Source of the DNA: Anaerobacillus alkalidiazotrophicus
GTDB taxonomy: Bacteria; Bacillota; Bacilli; Bacillales_H; Anaerobacillaceae
Length of the DNA stretch: 27,422 nucleotides
Assembly: GCF_001866055.1 (NCBI RefSeq)
Contig: NZ_MLQS01000001.1
Coordinates: forward strand, 159,383-186,804
Reading direction: 5' to 3'
The notes below the pieces were generated by a model. It did no database searches, was not told the origin of the DNA, and worked only from the letters and a program-made list of their open reading frames with translations. Every line of letters begins with the position of its first letter. The first letter of the stretch is position 1. The position numbers were made by a program, and so were the translations under genes. Shown here in pieces: positions 1-6,904 of this stretch.

Positions 1-2
1 TA

Positions 3-216
3 GCCATGTTATTTGTCATTATTTCTACCCCACCTAATATATTAGAATGTATATAATAACCGTTCGAAATTTTCAATTTATTTAATAATCACTTTGTTAA
101 TAATAACTTAATTAATCCAGTAAAACTAGTCATATTAGCAGTGATTTTTGGGAAATATGTCGCGAAAAGAATTTGGAAAGATCAAATTGTACTAGCTATG
201 GGTACCTATTTATTTT
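3..216 (+). pseudogene. possible decayed coding tail, unidentified
   Basis: Two short open stretches without a start codon or ribosome binding site lie end to end. One runs from the window edge to a double stop near 54-59. The other is open from 60 to a TGA at 214-216 and ends in a hydrophobic then basic peptide (LVILAVIFGKYVAKRIW). This looks like the degraded C-terminus of a membrane protein, but no family was recognised. The rest of 217-448 shows only a weak plus-strand open frame without a ribosome binding site, which I do not call. Confidence 0.2.
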
Positions 217-318
217 GAATAATGCTAATAAATCAAGAAAATTTTAATGTTAGTTTAACTTATACCACGAGCATAAGAATAACTAATCATCAGATTTCGC
301 CGATGAAAGTTATTCTAT

Positions 319-350
319 ATCGGACCTTTAGGGGCAGTAAGAGTGGTATA
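319..350 (+). repeat. fragment of dispersed repeat family A
   Basis: The start of this stretch (ATCGGACCTTTAGGGGCAGT) matches positions 5416-5435 with one difference, and the end (AAGAGTGG) resembles the right end of the family-A copies at 11396-11449 and 24256-24307. It appears to be a short remnant of the same dispersed element. Confidence 0.5.
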
Positions 351-448
351 AATTTTATCTATAAAAAATCCCAATTTCAACCCGACAAGATATTTATGCT
401 TAAAAATCTTTTACAAAACTTAAGCGACTTAAAAGTAGGAGAATAATC

Positions 449-556
449 AAAAAGCTGTTCCAAAAAGATGTCAGTTAACATAAATGATACATTAATAGAA
501 AATGGTTCATTCTCCTATTAATATCTTTTAGGCGACATTTCTTGGACAGCCTCTTT
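449..556. repeat. MITE-like long inverted repeat, also terminator of the downstream-oriented PDE gene
   Basis: The outer arms at 454-472 and 534-550 pair with a few mismatches and bulges (GCTGTTCC... with GGACAGC). A nested perfect 8-bp pair, ATTAATAG and CTATTAAT, lies at 491-498 and 515-522. The whole ~105-bp stretch can fold into one long hairpin. Read on the minus strand, the stem is followed by a T-run (CAGCTTTTTG), so it can also terminate transcription from the gene that stops at 559. Size and terminal symmetry suggest a miniature inverted-repeat element; no target-site duplication was identified. Confidence 0.6.
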
Positions 557-558
557 AT

Positions 559-2898
559 TTATATCTTTTCCTTAAGCAATGCTTCAAGTTGATCAGATTT
601 GACGGGTCTACTAATGAAATATCCTTGTACTTTATCGCAGCCTTGCCCCTGTAAGAACTTGAGTTGATCTGGTGTTTCTACTCCTTCAGCAGTAGTAGCA
701 ATATTGATCGTTTTAGCCATATTAATTATAGTCGTAATAATGGTTTTGGCATTTTCATCGTGAAAAATTCCATTTACAAATGAACGATCAATCTTAAGTG
801 TATGAATAGGAAACCTAGTAAAGTAAGCTAAAGATGAGTATCCGGTACCAAAGTCATCAATTGCAATACGAATTCCCATTTCTTTCAACTTCCTCATTTT
901 TACTAACTTTTCTTCAACCATGGTCATAGCATTTGTTTCTGTTATCTCTAGTTCAAGAAACTGAGGCGGAACTGAAGTTTCCTCTAAAATATTTTTTACC
1001 ATCTCAACAAAATTTGGTTGATCAAATTGAATAGTAGAAATATTTACCGAAACGAACATTGATGAGTGACCTAAATCATGCCATTTTTTCGTTTGAACTA
1101 ACGCTTCCCTTATAACCCATTTTCCAATATCAATAATGAAACCAGATTGTTCTGCGATTTCGATTAATTTAAGTGGAGAAACGCTTTCAAATTTCTCGTG
1201 TTTCCACCTTATCAATGCTTCTGTCCCAATTATCGAATTTGTTTTTATTTCAACAATTGGTTGATATACTAAATACAATTCCTTTTTTTTGATCGCATGA
1301 TAGAGAGCATTCTCTATTTTTTGTTCTAGCTTGATCTTTTCATTAATTTCTAAATCATAAAACTGATAGCGATCGCCGCCCTCTTTTTTCGCTTGATTCT
1401 TAGCGATATTCGCTTGATTGACAACATCTTCAACCGGAGTCAAATAAGTATCCATAATAGAAACACCAATAGAAATTTTTAAGTGATACTCATTTTCCTT
1501 TACTTTCATCTCGGTTCTACACTGAACCCATAATCTTTCAATTCGTTTCTCTAGTTTCTCTAAAGATTCTTCCCTTAATAATAAAATAAACTCATCACCG
1601 AAATTCCTGCCTATTCCTTCACCGCTTTCTATAAAACCTTGAAGTTGATAAGCTAACTTTTTAAGAACTAAATTACCACCTCTATAGCCGCTTAAACTAT
1701 TAATCCGCTTGAAATCATCAATTGAAATAACCGCAATGGCAATAACTACATCTTTATCTTTTAGTCGTTTTACTTTATAAGGTAAATCTAATAAAAATCC
1801 ATTTAAATTATATAAGTTAGTTAATGTATCATAGTATGTTAATTTCTTAATTTGCCTAAGCATTTTATTAAAACTCTTAGCTGCCATACCTACTTCATTA
1901 TTTACATTTTCATTCGCGACTACATTTAAATTACCGGTTTCTGCTTTATCAAAAACTTGTTTTAGTTTAAGGATTGGCTTTGAAATAGAAGTCGCATAAT
2001 AAAAAGCAAATATACTCATAGAGAAAATACCCAACACAAAAAATAAAATGATCTTTATACGAGCATTACTAATTTCCCCTAACACTTCTTCATTATTAAT
2101 CGTTAGAAGTAACGTCCAATCAGGTGATCCTTCAATTGATTTGTAAAAAGTAAACTTTTCTTTGCCATGAAAATCCTTATACTTAAACCATCCTGAATCT
2201 TCTTCCTGTTTAAAAATAACGTTATCGTTATTAGTAGGTGGTATCAGTTCTGAAATATGCCTATGATATCCAATTACTTGGTCATAATGTGCAACTATAT
2301 TACCTTCTTTATTAACAATCCATGCATAACCTGTTTCCCCTAGATTAATGCTTTGAACAACGTAATTAAGGAATTTATTAGACAGAACAATGTTAACTAA
2401 CCCTACTAATTCTGCGTTTCTTTTGACTTCATGGGAAATGATAACAATTGGAATATCTTGATCTGCATATGGACTAATAAAAGGTTGTGAGATCCAATTC
2501 GGTCTACCTTCTAAAATAATCTTTTGATATTGTTCTTGATCTGATATATCTATGTAATCACCCTTTGTCGTCCAAGCTTTACCGTCTAAATCAGCAATGG
2601 TCATATTTCTATGTTTCCCCTCAACGACTAAATGTGGCAAGTAATTTTGGATTTTTCCCAATTCCATTGATTGGATAATAGGAGATTGTGATATAATTTT
2701 CGTTTCAAAGAGGAACTTTTCTAGTTCTTTTTGGACTCCATCAGCTCTAGCTTTTGAAATTTCTTGAAATTGAACTAACACATTTTCGGGTAGTCTATTT
2801 AATTCTTTATTTACAACATATATTAAAAAACCAAACAAGATAAGCAATCCGACTAACAAATATATGAGCATTTGACTTCTAATCGATTTGATTATCAC
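559..2898 (-). CDS. membrane-bound c-di-GMP phosphodiesterase (dCache-HAMP-degenerate GGDEF-EAL)
   Basis: Predicted cyclic-di-GMP phosphodiesterase with an extracellular sensor. Residues run: TM1 ~10-29, an extracytoplasmic dCache-like domain ~30-275, TM2 ~282-304, HAMP ~305-352, GGDEF ~355-515, EAL ~525-775. The GGDEF signature reads FGDEF (residues 433-437), with the first glycine replaced by phenylalanine, so cyclase activity is doubtful and a GTP-sensing or structural role is more likely. The EAL domain keeps the EAL triplet (560-562), the VNIS asparagine, LEITET, IDDFGTGYSSL, the LKID lysine, EGVE and QGY, so hydrolysis of c-di-GMP is expected. Start choice: a TTG at 2913 opens the frame, but GGAGAG lies inside its first codons, 7 nt before a GTG at 2898, so GTG is preferred. 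A TATAAT hexamer at 2974-2979 on this strand is a possible -10. The ligand is unknown. It is a single-gene unit. Confidence 0.9.
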   Translation of the reverse strand: MIIKSIRSQMLIYLLVGLLILFGFLIYVVNKELNRLPENVLVQFQEISKARADGVQKELEKFLFETKIISQSPIIQSMELGKIQNYLPHLVVEGKHRNMTIADLDGKAWTTKGDYIDISDQEQYQKIILEGRPNWISQPFISPYADQDIPIVIISHEVKRNAELVGLVNIVLSNKFLNYVVQSINLGETGYAWIVNKEGNIVAHYDQVIGYHRHISELIPPTNNDNVIFKQEEDSGWFKYKDFHGKEKFTFYKSIEGSPDWTLLLTINNEEVLGEISNARIKIILFFVLGIFSMSIFAFYYATSISKPILKLKQVFDKAETGNLNVVANENVNNEVGMAAKSFNKMLRQIKKLTYYDTLTNLYNLNGFLLDLPYKVKRLKDKDVVIAIAVISIDDFKRINSLSGYRGGNLVLKKLAYQLQGFIESGEGIGRNFGDEFILLLREESLEKLEKRIERLWVQCRTEMKVKENEYHLKISIGVSIMDTYLTPVEDVVNQANIAKNQAKKEGGDRYQFYDLEINEKIKLEQKIENALYHAIKKKELYLVYQPIVEIKTNSIIGTEALIRWKHEKFESVSPLKLIEIAEQSGFIIDIGKWVIREALVQTKKWHDLGHSSMFVSVNISTIQFDQPNFVEMVKNILEETSVPPQFLELEITETNAMTMVEEKLVKMRKLKEMGIRIAIDDFGTGYSSLAYFTRFPIHTLKIDRSFVNGIFHDENAKTIITTIINMAKTINIATTAEGVETPDQLKFLQGQGCDKVQGYFISRPVKSDQLEALLKEKI

Positions 2899-3304
2899 AT
2901 TTGTTCTCTCCAATCGCTATAGTTTTTAATATCATGATTTTCCCAGGACATTTATTTACATTTGATTAGTTTCATTATACAAGAGTTATGTGAAAATTTG
3001 TCGGTTTTTGCTCCTTTTTCCTCAAAATAAAAAAAAAAAAAAAACAGTGGCACAGTTATTTTACTGGCTATCTGCTTTAGTGCTTTATTAATTTCAACTC
3101 TCCTATTCATAGTTCACCTAACTTTAACAATGAAAGCGTTTTGTATATGAAGGGATTTTGAACCTTCAAAACTTTTGATTCCCTTAATATTTTTTGTGTG
3201 ATAAAGTAATGGATATCTTAAATTCAATATTTTTCTTCCACTTTCCTTCATTAATCTATGAAGCGCAAAGTTTAAGACTAATTAAAAGGAAAGGTGAATA
3301 TACA
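2899..3304. other. divergent intergenic region with A16 tract and cre-like site
   Basis: About 400 bp separate the divergent phosphodiesterase and formate/nitrite channel genes. It contains an uninterrupted run of 16 A (3029-3044). A 14-mer at 3131-3144 (TGAAAGCGTTTTGT) resembles the CcpA cre consensus except at its last two bases. An imperfect stem (AAGGGAT with ATTCCCTT, about 3150-3184) is followed by TTAATATTTTTT and could act as a leader attenuator before the channel gene. None of these is certain. An upstream in-frame ATG at 3194 has no ribosome binding site and was not used. Confidence 0.35.
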
Positions 3305-4126
3305 ATGGAAATTGTCGCTCTTTCAAAAGTTGAGGAATTAGCATTAAAAAAACAAAAGGTTTACTCACAAAGTCGAATTCGCTATCTTCTTAGATCAATG
3401 TTAGCTAGCCTTTTTATTGGTTTTGGAGTTATTGTGGCTTTTAAGACAGGAAACCTTTTTTATTTAGAAAGTTCGCCATTAACGTATCCAATGGCAGCCA
3501 TTACCTTCGGTGGTGCAATCATTTTAATTGCCTATGGAGGTGGGGATTTATTTACAGGGAATACATTTTACTATACTTATACAGCCCTCCGGAAAAAAAT
3601 GAACGGAATAGATGTTGTAAAGTTATTAGCTATGAGCTATGTTGGTAATTTTCTTGGTGCAATTTGCTTTGCCATTCTTATTTATTTTACTGGTCTTTTT
3701 AATGACCATTCCGTTAATAGCTTTTTATTATATGTGACTGACCAAAAAATGAACACTCCTTGGCTAGAGTTATTCTTTCGTGGAATTCTCTGCAATTGGC
3801 TAATTTGTCTTGCATTCTTTATCCCTATGACGCAAAAGGATGAAGGGGCTAAAATTTTTACAATGGTTTTGTTTGTTTTTTGTTTCTTTATATCTGGTTA
3901 TGAACATAGTATTGCTAACATGTGCACGTTCGCTATTGCATTAGTATTAAATCATCCTGATACAATTTCATTAAATGGATTAATTCACAACCTTGTTCCT
4001 GTAACTATTGGAAATATTATTGGTGGAAGCTTATTTATGGGCGTGTTCTATTATTACATGAATACTCCTAATCAAACTGAAGAAGTGGTACAACAAAGAA
4101 AAGAGAAGGTTAAAGGAATTATCTAA
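3305..4126 (+). CDS. formate/nitrite transporter family (FNT) channel
   Basis: This 273-residue integral membrane protein belongs to the FocA/NirC family, pentameric channels for small monocarboxylates, nitrite or hydrosulfide. The omega-loop motif GGGDLFTGN, with the conserved Thr, and the central-pore motif EHSIANM, with the conserved pore His, are both present, and about six membrane spans are visible. The start at 3305 has AAAGGTGA just upstream; a 37-codon in-frame extension to 3194 lacks a ribosome binding site and does not look like FNT protein. The sequence cannot separate formate from nitrite. No formate dehydrogenase or nitrite reductase gene is adjacent, so the substrate is open. 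A strong terminator follows at 4206-4246, so it is probably transcribed alone. Confidence 0.9.
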   Translation: MEIVALSKVEELALKKQKVYSQSRIRYLLRSMLASLFIGFGVIVAFKTGNLFYLESSPLTYPMAAITFGGAIILIAYGGGDLFTGNTFYYTYTALRKKMNGIDVVKLLAMSYVGNFLGAICFAILIYFTGLFNDHSVNSFLLYVTDQKMNTPWLELFFRGILCNWLICLAFFIPMTQKDEGAKIFTMVLFVFCFFISGYEHSIANMCTFAIALVLNHPDTISLNGLIHNLVPVTIGNIIGGSLFMGVFYYYMNTPNQTEEVVQQRKEKVKGII

Positions 4127-4205
4127 AATTAGCAAAAAAGGGAGAAGGGCCTTGTAATAGTAACGGGCTCAGCTTCGGGAGAGAAAATAACAAATAGCAA
4201 TAGAG

Positions 4206-4246
4206 ATAGCGTACCAATTCGCATAGGATGTGGTACGCTATTTTTG
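4206..4246 (+). terminator. rho-independent terminator after FNT channel gene
   Basis: A perfect 11-bp stem, ATAGCGTACCA at 4206-4216 and TGGTACGCTAT at 4231-4241, has a 14-nt loop and is followed by TTTTGTTGTT. It lies 80 bp after the channel stop codon. Confidence 0.85.
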
Positions 4247-4439
4247 TTGTTATATCAATATTTTGTTTACCTTTATACTAAAATATGCAAGGGATTTAGC
4301 AAATCGTATTACAGTGATAACTTAAGTTTTTCGGGTATTCAAGATTGGAAAGGGATGGCAAGGAGTAACTACTCTAATTCTTACATAAGGATTATTCAAA
4401 TGACTAACATTTTTGTTCGAATAGTGTAATAAGCGCTGT

Positions 4440-4626
4440 TTATCGGACAAGAGACGTTATTTGTGAACAAAGGGGTATTTTAAAAGAGTAAGCGGTCATG
4501 AGGTGCGTTATTTACTTAATTTAGCACCAAACATAGCAGATTTTTATGAAATAACGTACCTCATGTCCTTTAACTCGAATTATTTTATCAAATCGGTAAA
4601 ATAAGGTCTCCTGTGTCCGTTAGCAG
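4440..4626. repeat. four copies of a ~20-bp motif in a two-direct, two-inverted array
   Basis: The motif, roughly CGGACATGAGGTACGTTATTT, occurs at about 4444-4462 (plus), 4493-4513 (plus), 4549-4569 (minus) and 4593-4613 (minus). The inner two form an 18-bp near-perfect palindrome (4497-4514 with 4548-4565). The outer two can also pair. Spacing is roughly 45-55 bp between neighbours. No ORF with a ribosome binding site overlaps the array, and the copies have diverged at several positions. Confidence 0.6.
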
Positions 4627-4659
4627 AGCATTAGTGCAATAAGAAAAGAACACAGGATA

Positions 4660-4691
4660 AAAACGCACAGATGTTCATATCTGTGCGTTTT
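4660..4691. terminator. bidirectional rho-independent terminator
   Basis: A perfect 13-bp stem, AAAACGCACAGAT at 4660-4672 and ATCTGTGCGTTTT at 4679-4691, has a 6-nt loop. T-rich tails occur on both strands. It lies ~130 bp downstream of the small minus-strand gene 4824-4931 and probably terminates it. Confidence 0.8.
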
Positions 4692-4823
4692 GTATGCAAA
4701 TTACAATGTTAACTTGTGTGGAATTTGAATGCGAAATTCTCCGTTATTTATCTTTTGAATTCACTTTTTTCCTCATGAAAATTGAAGCATGTTTTACTAA
4801 TAGGTACCTTCTTTTTCGTTTCA

Positions 4824-4931
4824 TTAATGATAGTCATTCTTTTTATTAGCACTACCACTTGTTTTATGTTTATTTCCACTTTTTTGTTTCTTATTATTTT
4901 TATTATTATGGTTTTGCTTATTATTACTCAT
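4824..4931 (-). CDS. small basic Asn/Lys-rich protein, 35 aa, unknown function
   Basis: This short gene is supported by a very strong ribosome binding site (AAAGGAGGAGG, about 7 nt before ATG at 4931). The product begins MSNNKQNHNNKNNKK and ends KKNDYH. It is almost entirely Asn, Lys, Gln, His, Ser and Gly, highly basic, with no hydrophobic core and no cysteine. Such peptides are typically disordered; small spore-associated or nucleic-acid-binding proteins of bacilli have comparable composition, but I recognise no family. A hydrophobic plus-strand open frame over the same DNA (4782-5006) has no ribosome binding site and is judged to be its antisense shadow. A terminator lies downstream at 4660-4691. 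Confidence 0.6.
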   Translation of the reverse strand: MSNNKQNHNNKNNKKQKSGNKHKTSGSANKKNDYH

Positions 4932-5038
4932 TCGTATTCCTCCTCCTTTTCCAATGAGCTTTATAGCCCTATTACTAACAAAGACGGATGCCACTTACAT
5001 GTGTAAAGAAGGATGACCACTGGTTGTGACCACCCTTC

Positions 5039-5350
5039 CTATTAAACCATACACCCTTAACATCTATTCAAAAAATAATGATCTAGGGCCGTAACGATTT
5101 TTCTTTCCCGTAGACACCTCATTTCAAAGAGTTTCTGAATATTGAACGAAACTGTTCAATGTTATCACACCCTTGAGATATTACGTTTTCAAAAAAGAAT
5201 TACTTTCCTTACATCTGTTTGAATAGTTCATGGACTGTATGGTATTGAAAAGGACTATGTCCTCTTCAAATATTATGATGTACAACTTTCAAAAGATTAT
5301 TCATTTAAGACAGGAACTGAGCGAATTTCATAATTACTAAAAATGGGCTA
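5039..5350. other. intergenic region with no clear gene; possible decayed C-terminal fragment at 5223-5333 (+)
   Basis: No start codon with a ribosome binding site was found on either strand. Just before it (5007-5038) is an imperfect GU-containing hairpin (GAAGGATGACCAC with GTGACCACCCTTC). Positions 5223-5333 keep a protein-like plus-strand frame (HGLYGIEKDYVLFKYYDVQ...) preceded directly by a stop codon. It may be the remains of a degraded gene; the family was not recognised. Confidence 0.25.
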
Positions 5351-5351
5351 C

Positions 5352-5495
5352 ATAAAGCTGAACTTCAATCAGTGGGGGGTTTCCTTCATCCCCCACTGAT
5401 TGTTAGTTCAAATTATCGGACCTTTAGAGGCAGTTAATCCCCCACCTAAACTTTTCGTTTTTCTTCCGTTTTGAGGTCGGGGGTTACTGCTTATT
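5352..5495. repeat. dispersed repeat family A, long copy with two hairpins
   Basis: The copy starts with AAAGCTGAACTTCAATCAGT, shared with copies at 11396 and 24256. Two strong palindromes follow. The first pairs 5360-5378 (GAACTTCAATCAGTGGGGG) with 5390-5409. The second pairs 5430-5447 (GCAGTTAATCCCCCACCT) with 5474-5490. Between them lies ATCGGACCTTTAGAGGCAGT, shared with 319-338. Hairpin-bounded ends without coding capacity suggest a non-autonomous element, possibly derived from an IS200/IS605-type transposon. Confidence 0.6.
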
Positions 5496-5503
5496 AATTA
5501 TCG

Positions 5504-5537
5504 ACCAAAAAACCTACCAGTGCTTCACTAGTAGGTT
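5504..5537 (-). terminator. rho-independent terminator after the small gene 5548-5664
   Basis: Arms AACCTACCAGTG (5511-5522) and CACTAGTAGGTT (5526-5537) pair with one wobble. Read on the minus strand, the stem is followed by TTTTTTGG. It begins 11 bp after the stop codon of the upstream small gene. Confidence 0.85.
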
Positions 5538-5547
5538 AATCCTTTGT

Positions 5548-5664
5548 CTACTCTTTCTTCGCTTCATCAGCTAGCTTTTTAAAAGACTTTACTTTACCGT
5601 GGGGATTTTGCGCTTCTTTTCGTGCTCGAAATTGTCTAACTTCTTGTGATTTCGATTGTGTCAC
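5548..5664 (-). CDS. small conserved Bacillaceae protein, 38 aa (DUF6254-like)
   Basis: A 38-codon frame begins at a GTG (5664) preceded by AAAGGAAG and ends at TAG, 11 bp before a strong terminator. The product is MTQSKSQEVRQF... ending KLADEAKKE, with a central QNPHGKVKSF segment. It is hydrophilic, charged and has no membrane span. From memory, the NPHGKVKS core and DEAKKE tail resemble a small Bacillus family annotated as DUF6254; I could not confirm that. Having its own ribosome binding site and its own terminator makes it a credible monocistronic gene. Function unknown. Confidence 0.65.
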   Translation of the reverse strand: MTQSKSQEVRQFRARKEAQNPHGKVKSFKKLADEAKKE

Positions 5665-5727
5665 TGTAGATAAACTTCCTTTCAAAATGTTTTTTTGTTT
5701 CTGAGTGTATTTTACCAAAAAACCTTT

Positions 5728-5747
5728 TACAATATTCCTGTATTGTA
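5728..5747 (-). terminator. weak candidate terminator after lnrN-like gene
   Basis: A 7-bp AT-rich stem (TACAATA and TATTGTA around a 6-nt loop) is followed on the minus strand by AAAGGTTTTTT. It lies ~55 bp beyond the permease stop codon. It is weak, and read-through into the small gene 5548-5664 is possible. Confidence 0.3.
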
Positions 5748-5800
5748 TTTCAGCTTAATTTATACTTTAACCACTTGCATAGCTAGTGAAATTTCAACTC

Positions 5801-6904
5801 TTATGCCCGTTTTCTTTCCATTAAGTTTAATCCTATCCCCATACAAATGATCCCCATTGCAAACAATACGGCTGCTGGATATAAAAATTGCTTTACATCC
5901 CACTGTAACAATGTTGCACCCTTTAACAGCTCCATCCCGTATGTTATTGGTACAAAGCTAGCTAACAAACGCATTACATCTGATGTGACAATTTCAATAG
6001 GCCAATATGCTCCACCAAGCATCGCAAAGCTTACAGAAACAAGAGGAATGATTACATTTAATTGCTGATGGTTTGTAGCTAAACTACCAATTAAGACACC
6101 TATTGAAACGATCGCAAAAATATATGGAATGACAACTATTAGCGTCATAACAAAACCACCATAAAAATCTACATCAAATAGTAATTTAAATAACAAGAAC
6201 ACGATGATCACTTGACTATAACCTAACATAAAACTGAATCCTAGATGCCCTGCATATATTTGAGATTTTTTAATTGAAGACAAAATAATACGATCCCATA
6301 TTCCTTCTTGTTTTTGAATTACGATCGTACTGATCGTAAACATCACCGAATAAATGACAAAAAACAAACTAAAGCCAAATAACGCTTGCAATCCTTGGTC
6401 ATATAAAAACTCAGAAGTGCCCTTGAACGTCTTTTCTTGAATGGTGAGAACAGGGTTTTCTAGTGCTTCGACAACCGTTTCTTTTAACATCTTTTGATCT
6501 TCACCAAAATGTTCAACCATTTCGGTAACAATTATTTGTTCTTGGTAAAAGGAAAAAACATGCGTATGCAGCGCTCGACTATTTTGCGAATCTACTACTT
6601 GTAAAATTTCAAAATCATTCTCTTTTAGTACAAGTGCCATTTCTGCAACGTTTTGTCTTAACTTTGCTTCTACCTTTTCTTGATCTTCAATTACTATATT
6701 GAATTTTTCGTGCTGATTTAATTGCTCGCTATATTGCTCGACTTGTTCATCAGTTAGCCCTTCTGTATATGCAGGTACGGATGTAACACTGAAATCTCCT
6801 TGACCGAGTACAGTTGCAAAAGCAAAGGTTAAGCCGATCATCCCTAAAATCAGCATTGGCTGATGCTTTAAAGAACGAAGATGACTCCAAAATATCGTCC
6901 ACAT
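5801..6904 (-). CDS. lnrN: ABC-2 type permease, LnrN-like
   Basis: This 367-residue ABC-2 membrane subunit has one N-terminal span (~18-36), a large extracytoplasmic region to ~165, then about five or six clustered spans to the C-terminus, the usual layout of ABC-2 exporter permeases. It is the last gene of an ATPase-permease-permease set downstream of a two-component pair, the order of lnrJKLMN (yfiJKLMN) in B. subtilis, where it confers resistance to linearmycins. The ATG directly abuts the TAA of the preceding permease. Its ribosome binding site AAAGGAGG lies inside the end of that gene, indicating tight coupling. The specific drug is inferred only from gene order; a related lipid- or antibiotic-export function is also possible. 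Confidence 0.75.
   Translation of the reverse strand: MWTIFWSHLRSLKHQPMLILGMIGLTFAFATVLGQGDFSVTSVPAYTEGLTDEQVEQYSEQLNQHEKFNIVIEDQEKVEAKLRQNVAEMALVLKENDFEILQVVDSQNSRALHTHVFSFYQEQIIVTEMVEHFGEDQKMLKETVVEALENPVLTIQEKTFKGTSEFLYDQGLQALFGFSLFFVIYSVMFTISTIVIQKQEGIWDRIILSSIKKSQIYAGHLGFSFMLGYSQVIIVFLLFKLLFDVDFYGGFVMTLIVVIPYIFAIVSIGVLIGSLATNHQQLNVIIPLVSVSFAMLGGAYWPIEIVTSDVMRLLASFVPITYGMELLKGATLLQWDVKQFLYPAAVLFAMGIICMGIGLNLMERKRA

Noticed and set aside
222..446. 74-codon plus-strand open frame
   Set aside because: No ribosome binding site, no recognisable domain, and it overlaps a repeat fragment; likely chance.
4244..4429. 61-codon plus-strand frame after the FNT terminator
   Set aside because: It begins inside the terminator T-run, has no ribosome binding site, and has no protein-like composition.
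4440..4626. Regularly spaced ~20-bp repeats considered as a CRISPR array
   Set aside because: Only four diverged copies, two of them inverted, with no cas genes; a CRISPR array has near-identical direct repeats.
4782..5006. Hydrophobic 74-codon plus-strand frame that looks like a membrane peptide
   Set aside because: The TTG start has no ribosome binding site, and the hydrophobicity is the antisense image of the AAT/AAA-rich small gene at 4824-4931, which has a strong one.
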